Source: JAWXBK01 sp040878185
GTDB taxonomy: Bacteria; Pseudomonadota; Alphaproteobacteria; Dongiales; Dongiaceae
DNA length: 64,000 nucleotides
Direction: 5' to 3'
NCBI GenBank assembly: GCA_040878185.1
Contig: JBBDMS010000046.1
Location: forward strand, 13,556-77,555
Shown: positions 24,991 through 33,263 of the stretch, one piece after another
How the letters are laid out: every line of letters starts with the position of its first letter
Numbering within the stretch: position 1 is the stretch's first letter
Position numbers and translations under genes: made by a program
The notes under the pieces: generated by a model
Database searches by the model: none
Seen by the model: the letters and a program-made list of their open reading frames with translations, nothing else
What the model was told of the DNA's origin: nothing

Positions 24991-25434
24991 TCAGGAGAGC
25001 GGGGCGCGCTCGGTCGCTTCGGCCTCGGCTTCGAGCCGATCCATGTCATCGTCCGAGAAACCGAAATGATGGCCGATCTCGTGGATCAGCACATGGCGCA
25101 CGATGTCGGTCAGATCCTCGCCCGTATCGCACCAGTAATCGAGGATCGGGCGCCGGTAGATATAGATCATGTCGATGTCGCTGCGCACGTCGCTGATGCT
25201 CTGGTCGGTCAGGGCGACGCCGCGATAGAGACCGAGCAGATCGAACGGCGATTCGAGTTCGAGCTCCTGCTGCGTCTCGTCGTCGGGAAACTCCTCGATA
25301 CGGATCACGACATTCTGCACGAAGCCGGCGAGCGCTTCCGGCAAGCTCGCATAGGCGCGTGCGGTCACCGCTTCGATATCCTGAAGCGTGGGTGCCGACG
25401 AGAAGGTGCTGGCGGGGGGTCTGCTCTGGGCCAT
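24991..25434 (-). CDS. Minimal metallopeptidase (zincin, PF06262-like)
   Basis: 147 residues from the ATG at 25434, which has TTGGGG just upstream; 25446 is an alternative. The zinc motif HEIGHHFGFSDDDMDRLE has the HExxH zinc ligands and following Gly seen in minizincins. Upstream are YRGVALTDQSIS and IDMIYIYRRPILDYW, both typical. Cytoplasmic, no signal peptide. Substrate unknown. Convergent with the UDG-like gene (6 bases apart). Confidence 0.88.
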   Translation of the reverse strand: MAQSRPPASTFSSAPTLQDIEAVTARAYASLPEALAGFVQNVVIRIEEFPDDETQQELELESPFDLLGLYRGVALTDQSISDVRSDIDMIYIYRRPILDYWCDTGEDLTDIVRHVLIHEIGHHFGFSDDDMDRLEAEAEATERAPLS

Positions 25435-25536
25435 GGGCCCCAACATAGGGATGGTTGATCCGCGAGCCAAGCGCCCGCAAACTATGCCCATAACATCGAT
25501 CTTATCGTCGCCCCTATCATCGAAGGAGAGCCGGCC

Positions 25537-25842
25537 ATGGTCGAGAAACTGTCGGGCGAGGCGCGCAAGGCGGCGTTGCAGGGCTTGAGCCACTGGGCGC
25601 CGGTCGAGGGCCGGGATGCGATCCAGCGCAGCATCAAGTTCCGGAACTTCAACGAGGCATGGGTTTTCATGAATCGCGTCGCGCTGATGGCCGAGAAGCA
25701 GGATCATCATCCGGAATGGTTCAACGTCTATAACCGGGTCGATATCACGCTCTCGACGCATGAATGCGGCGGGCTCTCGGAACGCGACGTGAAACTCGCA
25801 ACCGGGATCGACAAACTGGTGGGCGACAAGGCGGCGGGCTGA
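25537..25842 (+). CDS. phhB: Pterin-4a-carbinolamine dehydratase
   Basis: 101 residues, the full family length. The active-site motif DHHPEWFNVYNRVDITLSTH is complete with its His residues. It dehydrates 4a-hydroxytetrahydrobiopterin in pterin recycling. AAGGAG lies 11 bases before the ATG. It is divergent from the metallopeptidase; a VOC protein follows 42 bases on. Confidence 0.95.
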   Translation: MVEKLSGEARKAALQGLSHWAPVEGRDAIQRSIKFRNFNEAWVFMNRVALMAEKQDHHPEWFNVYNRVDITLSTHECGGLSERDVKLATGIDKLVGDKAAG

Positions 25843-25884
25843 GCTGTTGGGTCGGCGCCGTCGTCGCCTGCACCGGAGACAGAT

Positions 25885-26307
25885 ATGAAACCGCGGATCA
25901 CGGTTCTCACCTTGGGCGTCGACGATCTCGAACGCTCGCTCGCCTTCTATCGCGACGGGATGGGTCTCGCGACCGAGGGGATCATCGGGCAGGAATTCGA
26001 AGACGGCGCGGTGGTCTTCATCGCCCTCAACGACAATCTGAAGCTGGCACTATATCCCGCGGCGTCGCTGGCGAAGGAAGCCGGCGTCGCCCCGACATCG
26101 GCGCGGCTCGGCGTCATCGCCATCGGCCATAACGTGAATTCGAAAGCCGAAGTCGATGCGGTGATGAAGCAGGCGGAGAAAGCGGGCGCCGTTGTAACCG
26201 ATCCGGCGCGGGTCCGGTTCTGGGGTGGCTACGGGGGTCATTTTCACGACCCGGACGGGCATCTCTGGGAGATCGCCTGGAACCCGCATTGGAGCCTGCC
26301 GGAGTGA
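25885..26307 (+). CDS. VOC-superfamily (glyoxalase/dioxygenase fold) protein
   Basis: 140 residues, two beta-alpha-beta-beta-beta modules: ITVLTLGVDDLERSLAFYRD at the start and FHDPDGHLWEIAWNPHW at the end. The C-terminal His and Glu are compatible with a metal site, but the specific reaction cannot be told. A GGAG site lies 8 bases before the ATG. Confidence 0.87.
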   Translation: MKPRITVLTLGVDDLERSLAFYRDGMGLATEGIIGQEFEDGAVVFIALNDNLKLALYPAASLAKEAGVAPTSARLGVIAIGHNVNSKAEVDAVMKQAEKAGAVVTDPARVRFWGGYGGHFHDPDGHLWEIAWNPHWSLPE

Positions 26308-26412
26308 GCGCACCGCCGACCGCCGGTTAATCGGAATTCGACCGGCGCGCTGCTGCCATGCGTGCGGCCGCATTGCGGCCGTCCGGCGCCCCGCGCATGA
26401 TGGCCGGATCGT

Positions 26413-27435
26413 ATGGGATCATTTGCCGACAGACCGGGCCGCCGTTTTGCAGACCTGCCGCAGCCGCTCGCGGCCGCGCTGTGGATGGTGGGCGCATGTT
26501 TTTTCTTTGCCGCGCTCAACGTCGTGATCCGACACGCGGCACAGATCGTGCATCCGTTCGAAGTTGCATTCTTTCGCAACTTTTTCGGCCTCGCCTTCAT
26601 GCTGCCCTGGCTGGTCCGCGCGGGGTTCAGCGGGCTGCGCACCGGCAAGCTCAAGCTCTATGGCTGGCGCGCCGCACTCGGCCTCGTCTCGATGCTCTGC
26701 TGGTTCCAGTCGCTCGGCATGATCCCGGTCGGGAAGGCGGTGGCGCTCAGTTTCGCGGCCCCCTTGTTCAGCACGTTTCTGGCGGCAACCCTGCTCAAGG
26801 AGAAAGTCGGCTTGCGCCGCTGGTCGGCGACGCTGATCGGGTTTGCCGGCGTGCTCATCATCGTGCGTCCGGGCGTCACCAGTTTCGGGCTGGGCGAGGC
26901 GCTCGCCTTGGCCTCCGCCGCGCTGATGGCGATCGGCACCATCATCGTGAAAACATTGTCGCGCACCGAACCGACCAACGCGGTCGTCACCTACATGGTG
27001 CTGCTGATGACGCCGATGTCCCTGCTGCCGGCCTTGCCGGTCTGGGACTGGCCGGTCTGGTCGCTCTGGCCGTGGCTGGTGGCGATGGGTGCGGTCGGCA
27101 GTGCCGGGCATTTCTGTTTCACCCGCTCGCTGGCGATGGCCGATGCGTCCGCCGTCATCCCCTATGACTATACGCGCCTCCTGTTCGTCGCCGGCATCGC
27201 GTGGATCGCCTTCGGCGAGTTCCCCGACGAGCTGACCTGGGTCGGTGCCGCCGTCATCGCGGCCGCGACGGTCTACATCACCCGGCGCGAGGCGTTTCTT
27301 GCGCGGCAGACGACGCGCGAATCGCGCGCGACGCAGGCAGCCACCATGGCCGCCGATCCGGCGCATACATCGCCGCCGGCCGAGCCCGGTGCTGCCGACG
27401 GCCAGGCGGGGCGCCGCGAATCGGGCGGCGGGTAG
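26413..27435 (+). CDS. EamA/DMT-family transporter, paralogue 1
   Basis: 340 residues, about 10 hydrophobic helices in two EamA repeats. Visible helix starts: WMVGACFFFAALNVVIRHAA, FFRNFFGLAFMLPWLV, VALSFAAPLFSTFLAATLL, YMVLLMTPMSLLPALPV. The AxPLFxxxLAxxLLKEK-type loop is typical of drug/metabolite exporters. A Thr/Ala/Pro/Gly-rich tail of about 45 residues follows the last helix. The next gene, only 5 bases on, is a related exporter. Confidence 0.88.
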   Translation: MGSFADRPGRRFADLPQPLAAALWMVGACFFFAALNVVIRHAAQIVHPFEVAFFRNFFGLAFMLPWLVRAGFSGLRTGKLKLYGWRAALGLVSMLCWFQSLGMIPVGKAVALSFAAPLFSTFLAATLLKEKVGLRRWSATLIGFAGVLIIVRPGVTSFGLGEALALASAALMAIGTIIVKTLSRTEPTNAVVTYMVLLMTPMSLLPALPVWDWPVWSLWPWLVAMGAVGSAGHFCFTRSLAMADASAVIPYDYTRLLFVAGIAWIAFGEFPDELTWVGAAVIAAATVYITRREAFLARQTTRESRATQAATMAADPAHTSPPAEPGAADGQAGRRESGGG

Positions 27436-27440
27436 CGATC

Positions 27441-28346
27441 GTGCCGATCGTCGCGCGCTGGCGCGCTTTGTCCGCGAACATGCGCGGCGCGGTCCTGATG
27501 TTCGGATCGGGCCTGAGCTTCGTCCTGATGGCGATCCTGATCCGTCTCGTCGCCGAGCGGATCGATCCGCTGCAGATGGCGTTCCTGCGTTCGCTGATCG
27601 GCTGGATCATCCTGCTGCCGTTCGTCTTCACCGCCGCCGGTTCCGTGCGCACGTCGCGCCTCGGCATGCATCTGACCCGTGCGGCCCTCGGCACGCTCGC
27701 GATGTTCTGCTCCTATTATGCGATCGCGCACATGCCGCTCGCCGATTATACGGCGCTGTCATTCACGCGGCCGCTCTTCGCCACGGTGTTTGCCGTCGTC
27801 ATCATCAAGGAGATCGTGCGCTGGCGGCGCTGGACCGCGACCCTGGTCGGATTTCTCGGTGTGCTCGTCATGGTGCGGCCGGGCAGCGGCTCGATCGAGC
27901 CGGCGACCTTCATCGCGCTTGGGGAATCGGTGGCGCTCGCGCTTCTGATCATCATCGTCAAGATGATGCCGCAGAGCGAGCGGACACTCACGATGATGTT
28001 CTGGTTCGGCGCGTTCGCGGTCGCGATCACCTTCCTGCCGGCGCTCGCCGTCTGGCAATGGCCGACCGAAACCGAATGGCTGATGCTGGTCGGCATGGCC
28101 GTCGCCGGCGTACTCTCGCAATGGCAGTTCATCCTCGCCTTCCGCGCGGGCGAGGCATCGTTCGTCGCACCGGTCGATTATGTGCGGCTGATTTCGGCGG
28201 CGGCGATCGGGTTCGTGGTGTTCGCGGAAGTGCCCGTGATCTGGACCTGGCTCGGTGCCGGCATCATCATGGCCAGCACCTTCTACATCATGCGACGCGA
28301 AGCGCGCCTCGGCCGCGCGCCGAAGCCGCCGGCACAGAGTTCGTGA
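27441..28346 (+). CDS. EamA/DMT-family transporter, paralogue 2
   Basis: 301 residues from GTG at 27441, or 288 from ATG at 27480. Ten-helix exporter with the same layout as its upstream neighbour: MAFLRSLIGWIILLPFVF, YTALSFTRPLFATVFAVVII, FLGVLVMVRPGSGSIE. The overall resemblance to 26413-27435 (RNFFG/RSLIG, SFAAPLFST/SFTRPLFAT, GVLIIVRPG/GVLVMVRPG) indicates an old tandem duplication. Substrate unknown. Confidence 0.87.
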   Translation: MPIVARWRALSANMRGAVLMFGSGLSFVLMAILIRLVAERIDPLQMAFLRSLIGWIILLPFVFTAAGSVRTSRLGMHLTRAALGTLAMFCSYYAIAHMPLADYTALSFTRPLFATVFAVVIIKEIVRWRRWTATLVGFLGVLVMVRPGSGSIEPATFIALGESVALALLIIIVKMMPQSERTLTMMFWFGAFAVAITFLPALAVWQWPTETEWLMLVGMAVAGVLSQWQFILAFRAGEASFVAPVDYVRLISAAAIGFVVFAEVPVIWTWLGAGIIMASTFYIMRREARLGRAPKPPAQSS

Positions 28347-28362
28347 TGACTCCAATAATGCC

Positions 28363-28426
28363 CTCATCCTGAGCCTGTCGAAGGATGAGGCAAATGTCCT
28401 CATGGTTCGACAAGCTCACCATGAGG
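28363..28426. repeat. Two palindromic GAGCCTGTCGAA-family elements
   Basis: First element: CTCATCCT gagcctgtcga AGGATGAG (28363-28389). Second, inverted relative to the first: CCTCATGG ttcgacaagctca CCATGAGG (28398-28426). They lie between the convergent exporter and YkvA gene and could act as a bidirectional terminator. Confidence 0.88.
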
Positions 28427-28436
28427 ATGACGAGGA

Positions 28437-28898
28437 TCATGTTGTCACATCGCGCGCCGCTTCGTCGTCGTGCTTCCGCAGCCAGTTGCGCGCGCGGGCC
28501 CGATGCTCGTCCTTGATATGCGCGGTGACACTCTTCACCGCCGCATAGAGCACGGCAGCATCGTCGGTGAAACCGAGCGAGAGGATGAAATCGGGCAGCA
28601 TATCGACCGGCAGCACGAAATAGGCGAGCGCGCCCATCAGCACCGCCTTCGCCTGGAGCGGCGTCTTCGGATCGACCGCAGTGTAATAGGCGGCGATGAG
28701 CTGATCGAGAAACGGTACCCGCGCCGCATACTTGCGGACCTTGCGCCAGAAGCCGCGCTCGACCCGCGTCTCGTCGCGCGCCAGTTTCACCGGATCGTAG
28801 ACCACGATTTCAGTGCCGGTTGCGGGGGCGGAGCTGTCGCGACCGGGATCGGCGAGCGTCGCGCCGCCCGGGCTCATGCCGGATGCTGCCTCGTTCAT
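28437..28898 (-). CDS. YkvA-family (DUF1232) membrane protein
   Basis: 153 residues from the ATG at 28898; a TTG lies at 28907. The DUF1232 core is clear: AVLMGALAYFVLPVDMLPDF followed by LGFTDDAAVLYAAVKSV. The PxDxxPD motif follows a single hydrophobic stretch. The N-terminal about 30 residues are low-complexity. Function of the family is unknown; it is usually membrane-associated. Confidence 0.87.
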   Translation of the reverse strand: MNEAASGMSPGGATLADPGRDSSAPATGTEIVVYDPVKLARDETRVERGFWRKVRKYAARVPFLDQLIAAYYTAVDPKTPLQAKAVLMGALAYFVLPVDMLPDFILSLGFTDDAAVLYAAVKSVTAHIKDEHRARARNWLRKHDDEAARDVTT

Positions 28899-29073
28899 GG
28901 CCGACAATATGGGCGGGGCATCCGCCCGCTACAACGGCCGCCGCCCCGTTGGACGCAAGCCGTCGGCCGCGAGCGCCCGGCGTGGCGGCAAACCGGGCCC
29001 GCTGGCTTGCCGGCCGCCGCTTTGCTAGAAACCGCGCCCGGCAGGACGACGAACTTCAGAGGCGGGTGGGACG

Positions 29074-29838
29074 ATGGATATCAGGGGTCAGGCGGCACTG
29101 GTCACGGGCGGCGGTTCGGGCATGGGCGCCGATGTGGCGCGGCATCTCGCCGAAGGCGGCGCGAAGGTGGCGGTGCTCGACATCGACAAGGCGAATGCCG
29201 AGAAGGTCGCGAAGGAGATCGGCGGCATCGGTCTCAAATGCGATATCGCGAACGCGGCGAGCGCCGAAGCGGCGGTCCAGGCCGCGCACGCCAAACACGG
29301 GCCCGCGCGCGTTCTGATCAATGTCGCGGGCATCCTCATTCCGGGCCGCATCGTCGGCAAGGAGAACGCACCGCTCGCGCTCGAGAAATTCGCGAAGGTG
29401 ATCGAGGTCAATCTGATCGGCACCTTCAACATGATGCGACTTGCCGCGGCCGACATGGCCGCAGCCGATCCGCGCGAGGACGGTGAGCGCGGCGTCATCA
29501 TCTCGACCACGTCGATCGCCGCCTATGAAGGCCAGATCGGCCAGGCGGCCTATTCGGCGTCGAAGGCCGGCATCGTCGGCCTCACGCTGCCGGCGGCGCG
29601 CGATCTCGCGTCGAAGGGCATCCGCGTGCTGGCGATCGCACCGGGCGTCGTCGCGACGCCGATGATGCTGAACCTGCCGCCGGAGATCCAGAAGAGCATC
29701 ACCGACACGATTCCCTATCCAAGCCGGCTCGCGCGCGCCGACGAATTTTCGCGCCTCTGTCTGCATCTGATCGAGAACGTGGCGATGAACGGCGAGGTGA
29801 TCCGGCTCGACGGCGCGCTGCGTCTCGCGGCGCGGTAG
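29074..29838 (+). CDS. Short-chain dehydrogenase/reductase (3-hydroxyacyl-CoA dehydrogenase-like)
   Basis: 254 residues. Cofactor loop TGGGSGMGADVARHL with LDIDKANAEK (Asp, so NAD preferred), NVAGIL (the NNAG position), catalytic Ser in STTSIAAYEG, and YSASK. The layout, with a C-terminal SRLARADEFSRLCLHLIENV and IRLDGALRLAAR, is close to type II 3-hydroxyacyl-CoA dehydrogenases that oxidise branched or short acyl-CoA. Substrate not certain. Confidence 0.9.
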   Translation: MDIRGQAALVTGGGSGMGADVARHLAEGGAKVAVLDIDKANAEKVAKEIGGIGLKCDIANAASAEAAVQAAHAKHGPARVLINVAGILIPGRIVGKENAPLALEKFAKVIEVNLIGTFNMMRLAAADMAAADPREDGERGVIISTTSIAAYEGQIGQAAYSASKAGIVGLTLPAARDLASKGIRVLAIAPGVVATPMMLNLPPEIQKSITDTIPYPSRLARADEFSRLCLHLIENVAMNGEVIRLDGALRLAAR

Positions 29839-29853
29839 TAAGGTTCGGGAACA

Positions 29854-30005
29854 TGCCCTCACCCGGCCGCTCTCGCTTTGCTCGTGCGGCCACCCTCTCC
29901 CTGAGCGAGGGGGATTTTTAATGCGACTCGAATCGAGTCTTCGTTTGCGCCTTTGCCTTCGCCCTCTCCACCCGCAGGGGGGAGAGGGTAGGGGTGAGGG
30001 GGGCA
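29854..30005. repeat. Complex GC-rich inverted-repeat element
   Basis: Starts with ccctcacccggccgctctcg and ends with gggagagggtaggggtgagg, so the outer ends are inverted copies; internal gcgactcgaatcgagtc is a small palindrome. A non-coding element of about 150 bp, resembling miniature inverted-repeat elements. It supplies the upstream region, possibly the ribosome site, of the next gene at 30022. Confidence 0.8.
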
Positions 30006-30021
30006 AAAGGGGCAACCGGGC

Positions 30022-30861
30022 ATGACCGCGCGCCGCGTCATCGTCAGCGGCGCCGATGCAGGTTACTTCCGTTATCTGAAACGCGCGGCGGAATCGGTGC
30101 GTGCGCGCGATCCCGGCCGCAGCAGCGATCTGGTGCTGCTCGATCTCGGGCTCGAACCGGCGCAGCGCGACGCACTCGCGTCCCTCGCCGATGCGATCGT
30201 CGAGCCGGGCTGGGATTACGATCTGCCGGATCGCGCCGCGCTGCCGTCGCACTGGCGCGCTTATACCGCGCGGCCGCATCTGCCGAACCATGTGCCGGGC
30301 TACGATCTCTATATGTGGCTCGATGCCGATGCGTGGGTGCAGCAATGGGACGCGGTCGAGAAATTCTTCGCCGGTGCGGCGGGCAGTGCTGTTGCGATCG
30401 TGCCGGAAGTGCATCCCGCTTATCGCAACCAGAACGAAGCCCGCGACGAGTTCGAAACGGTGATTCGCGCCGCGTTCGCAGACTCGTTTGGCGAGGAAAC
30501 TGCAGACCGCCTCTATCGCAAGCCCCATCTCAACACGGGTGCGTTTGCATTGCGGGCAGATGCGCCGCACTGGCAGGCCTGGTCCGATGCGCTCGGTCGC
30601 GCGCTCAAGGGGCACGCCTCGCGCGCCGGGGCGCACAAGCGCCCGCCCTCACGGGAACGGCTCACCGAGCAATGCGCGATGAATGTCGTGATCTATGACG
30701 AGGGCTTGCCCGCCACATTTCTTGAACCGCGCTGCAACTGGATCTGCCACCACGCGGCCCCCCGGCTCGATCCGGAAAGCGGCCTGCTGACCGAGCCGCT
30801 CGCGCCCTTCGCGCCGATCGGCATCGTGCATGAAACGATGTGGAGCAAGGCCCCACGCTGA
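30022..30861 (+). CDS. Putative glycosyltransferase-like protein with DxD motif
   Basis: 279 residues, no signal peptide. The segment YDLYMWLDADAWVQQWDAV contains a DxD motif in the position used by GT-A-fold glycosyltransferases (GT8-like), preceded by SDLVLLDLGLEPAQRDAL. HLNTGAFALRADAPHW fits the acceptor-side NxGxF region. C-terminal FLEPRCNWICHHAAP carries Cys and His. The fold call is moderate; the donor and acceptor are unknown. dapF follows 64 bases downstream. Confidence 0.72.
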   Translation: MTARRVIVSGADAGYFRYLKRAAESVRARDPGRSSDLVLLDLGLEPAQRDALASLADAIVEPGWDYDLPDRAALPSHWRAYTARPHLPNHVPGYDLYMWLDADAWVQQWDAVEKFFAGAAGSAVAIVPEVHPAYRNQNEARDEFETVIRAAFADSFGEETADRLYRKPHLNTGAFALRADAPHWQAWSDALGRALKGHASRAGAHKRPPSRERLTEQCAMNVVIYDEGLPATFLEPRCNWICHHAAPRLDPESGLLTEPLAPFAPIGIVHETMWSKAPR

Positions 30862-30925
30862 GCCGTTGCGCGGCCCGTCCGGCAGACAGTGGACTCCGCC
30901 CCCGGGCGCTGCCATATAGCCGGCC

Positions 30926-31864
30926 ATGCCACCGCTTCCATTTACCAAGGCCCACGGGCTCGGCAACGACTTCGTCATCATCGACACCCGCCAGAACGGC
31001 CGGGTGCCGAGTGCGGCCGAAGCCGCGCGTATCGCCGACCGCCGGCGCGGCGTCGGCTTCGACCAGCTTATCGTGATCGCGCAACCCAGTGCGAAAGGGC
31101 CAAGCGCAAAAGAGGTCAGCGCGAAAGAGGCCGCGTTAAAAGGGGCCGGTGCGAAAGGCCGGCGCGCGAACGGCGGCGCGAGCAGCGACGATGCCGGCCT
31201 CGCCGATGCGCGGCTCATCATCCTGAATGCCGATGGATCGGAGGCCGAGGCCTGCGGCAACGGCACGCGCTGCGCCGCATGGATGCTGATGCAGGAGACC
31301 GGGCGCGATCATCTCCTGCTCGAGACCGCGGCGGGGCTGCTCGATGCCGAGCTTCTGGCCGACGGGCGGGTCAGCGTCGATATGGGTCTCGTGGCACTCG
31401 ACTGGCGCGACATTCCGCTCGCCAAGCCGATGGACACGTTGCATCTCGATCTCGTGCAGGGGCCGCTCGCGGACCCGGTCGCGGTCAATATCGGCAACCC
31501 GCATTGCGTCTTCTTCGTCGACGACGCGGAAGCGATCGATATCGAGCGGCTCGGCCTGGCGATCGAGCGTCATCCGCTGTTTCCCGCGCGCACGAATGTG
31601 GAAGTCGCGACCGTACTCGCGCCCGACCGGATCCGTATGCGGGTCTGGGAGCGCGGCGTCGGCGTCACGCTCGCCTGCGGTTCCGGCGCCTGTGCGACAT
31701 TGGTCGCGGCGGCGCGGCGCAAGCTGACGGGGCGGCATGCGACGATCGTCGTCGACGGCGGCGAACTCGAGATCGAATGGCTGAAGGATCAGCATGTGCG
31801 CATGACCGGCCCGGTCGCGATCAGCTATTCCGGCACGTTCGATCCCTCGCTGCTGAACGGCTGA
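30926..31864 (+). CDS. dapF: Diaminopimelate epimerase with an inserted repeat loop
   Basis: 312 residues; converts LL- to meso-diaminopimelate for lysine and peptidoglycan. FTKAHGLGNDFVIID at the N terminus, first catalytic Cys in SEAEACGNGTRC (about 108), second in LACGSGACATL (about 250). The family is usually 270-290 residues. The excess is an in-frame insertion at about 55-90, between GVGFDQLIVI and LIILNADGSE, built from six 5-residue repeats (SAKxx type). The insertion is in a surface loop of the first half and both Cys are intact, so the enzyme is probably active. mtaB starts 16 bases on. Confidence 0.95.
   Translation: MPPLPFTKAHGLGNDFVIIDTRQNGRVPSAAEAARIADRRRGVGFDQLIVIAQPSAKGPSAKEVSAKEAALKGAGAKGRRANGGASSDDAGLADARLIILNADGSEAEACGNGTRCAAWMLMQETGRDHLLLETAAGLLDAELLADGRVSVDMGLVALDWRDIPLAKPMDTLHLDLVQGPLADPVAVNIGNPHCVFFVDDAEAIDIERLGLAIERHPLFPARTNVEVATVLAPDRIRMRVWERGVGVTLACGSGACATLVAAARRKLTGRHATIVVDGGELEIEWLKDQHVRMTGPVAISYSGTFDPSLLNG
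31088..31177. repeat. Six 15-bp units inside dapF
   Basis: Six consecutive 15-bp units encode SAKGP-SAKEV-SAKEA-ALKGA-GAKGR-RANGG. Units 1-3 are the least diverged (agcgcgaaagag core); later ones decay. The array lies wholly in the dapF insertion and keeps the frame. Confidence 0.92.
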
Positions 31865-31880
31865 ATGCTGTGACGCGGGC

Positions 31881-33263
31881 ATGAACGATCTGCATATCGT
31901 CACGCTCGGCTGCCGGCTGAACGCGGCCGAATCGGAAACGATGCGCGCGCATGCAACCAAAGCCGGCCTCGCCGCGACCGTGATCGTCAACGGCTGTGCC
32001 GTCACCGGCGAGGCGATGCGGCAGACGCGCCAGGCGGTCCGCCGCGCGAAACGCGATCATCCCGCAGCACGCATCGTCGTCGCCGGCTGTGCGGCGCAGA
32101 TCGATGCGCCCGGTTTCGCGGCGATGCCCGAAGTCGATGCGGTCATCGGCAACGACGAGAAGATGCGGGCCCAGACCTTCGATGCGCTGGCGCACCGTCT
32201 TTCCGCGTCTGAGCCGATCGTTGCGGTCGGCGATATCATGGCGCAGCGCGCGCCGATCGGGCATCTGGCAACGGGCTTCGATGCCGATACGCGCAACGGC
32301 CATGCGCGCGCGTTCGTCGAGGTGCAGCAGGGTTGCGACCATCGCTGCACGTTCTGCATCATTCCCTTCGGCCGCGGCAACAACCGCAGCGCGCCCGCCG
32401 GCGAGATCGTCGCGCAAATTCGCGCGCTGGTCGGAAGCGGCGTGCGCGAAATCGTGCTGACCGGCGTCGACATCACCGGCTGGGGCGGCGATCTGCCGGG
32501 CGCGCCCACGCTCGGACAGCTTGCGCGGCGTATCCTCAAATTGGTTCCCGCGCTCGGGCGGCTGCGGTTTTCGTCGATCGACGTCGCCGAGATCGATGAC
32601 GACCTTTTGCGGCTGATCGCGGACGAGGAGCGGCTGCTGCCGCATCTGCATCTCTCGCTGCAGGCCGGCAGCGACATGATCCTCAAACGCATGAAGCGCC
32701 GGCACAGCCGTGCGCAGGCGATCGCCTTCTGCCACCAGGTGCGCGCCTTGCGCCCGGATATGACGTTCGGGGCCGATCTGATCGCCGGCTTTCCGACCGA
32801 GAGCGATTCGATGTTCGCGGACAGTCTCGATCTGGTCGCTGCCTGCGATCTCGCCTTCCTGCATGTGTTTCCGTTCTCCGCCCGCAACGGCACGCCGGCC
32901 GCGCGCATGCCGCAACTGCCGAAATCCTTGCGCAAGGAGCGCGCGGCACAACTGCGCGAGGCGGGCGCGCGGCAACGGACGCGCTACTTCGATACGCTGA
33001 TCGGCCGTTCCATCACGGCTCTGGTCGAGAACCGGCGTCTCGATCGCGCGCGCGGCCACAGCGACGGGTTCGCGCCGATCGACATCGCCTGCGAGGGCGC
33101 GGCCATCGGGCGCGGCGCGCTCGTGACGGCGCGGGTCGAGGTGCATGACGGCACGCGGTTGAACGCGCGCCTGATCGATATCAAAGACCGGCATGAAACA
33201 GATCGGCATGAAACGGCGGCACCGGATCGCAATGCCGCGCAACGCCTCGTAAGCGCGCGCTGA
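31881..33263 (+). CDS. mtaB: tRNA t6A37 methylthiotransferase MtaB
   Basis: 460 residues. N-terminal UPF0004 domain with three cluster-binding Cys: TLGCRLNAAE, VNGCAVTG, VAGCAAQ. The radical-SAM motif C-x3-C-x2-C in QQGCDHRCTFCIIPFGRGNN follows, then GVDITGWGGDLPG and LSLQAGSDMILKRMKRRH. The GCRLN form and SLQAGS fit MtaB rather than MiaB or RimO. Methylthiolates t6A at tRNA position 37. The C terminus is extended with two DRHET repeats. The stop overlaps the ftsY ATG (TGATG at 33261-33265). Confidence 0.94.
   Translation: MNDLHIVTLGCRLNAAESETMRAHATKAGLAATVIVNGCAVTGEAMRQTRQAVRRAKRDHPAARIVVAGCAAQIDAPGFAAMPEVDAVIGNDEKMRAQTFDALAHRLSASEPIVAVGDIMAQRAPIGHLATGFDADTRNGHARAFVEVQQGCDHRCTFCIIPFGRGNNRSAPAGEIVAQIRALVGSGVREIVLTGVDITGWGGDLPGAPTLGQLARRILKLVPALGRLRFSSIDVAEIDDDLLRLIADEERLLPHLHLSLQAGSDMILKRMKRRHSRAQAIAFCHQVRALRPDMTFGADLIAGFPTESDSMFADSLDLVAACDLAFLHVFPFSARNGTPAARMPQLPKSLRKERAAQLREAGARQRTRYFDTLIGRSITALVENRRLDRARGHSDGFAPIDIACEGAAIGRGALVTARVEVHDGTRLNARLIDIKDRHETDRHETAAPDRNAAQRLVSAR
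33186..33215. repeat. Two 15-bp units near the 3' end of mtaB
   Basis: gaccggcatgaaaca followed by gatcggcatgaaacg encodes DRHET-DRHET. Same 15-bp period as the arrays in dapF, asnB and the TesA-like gene. Confidence 0.85.
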
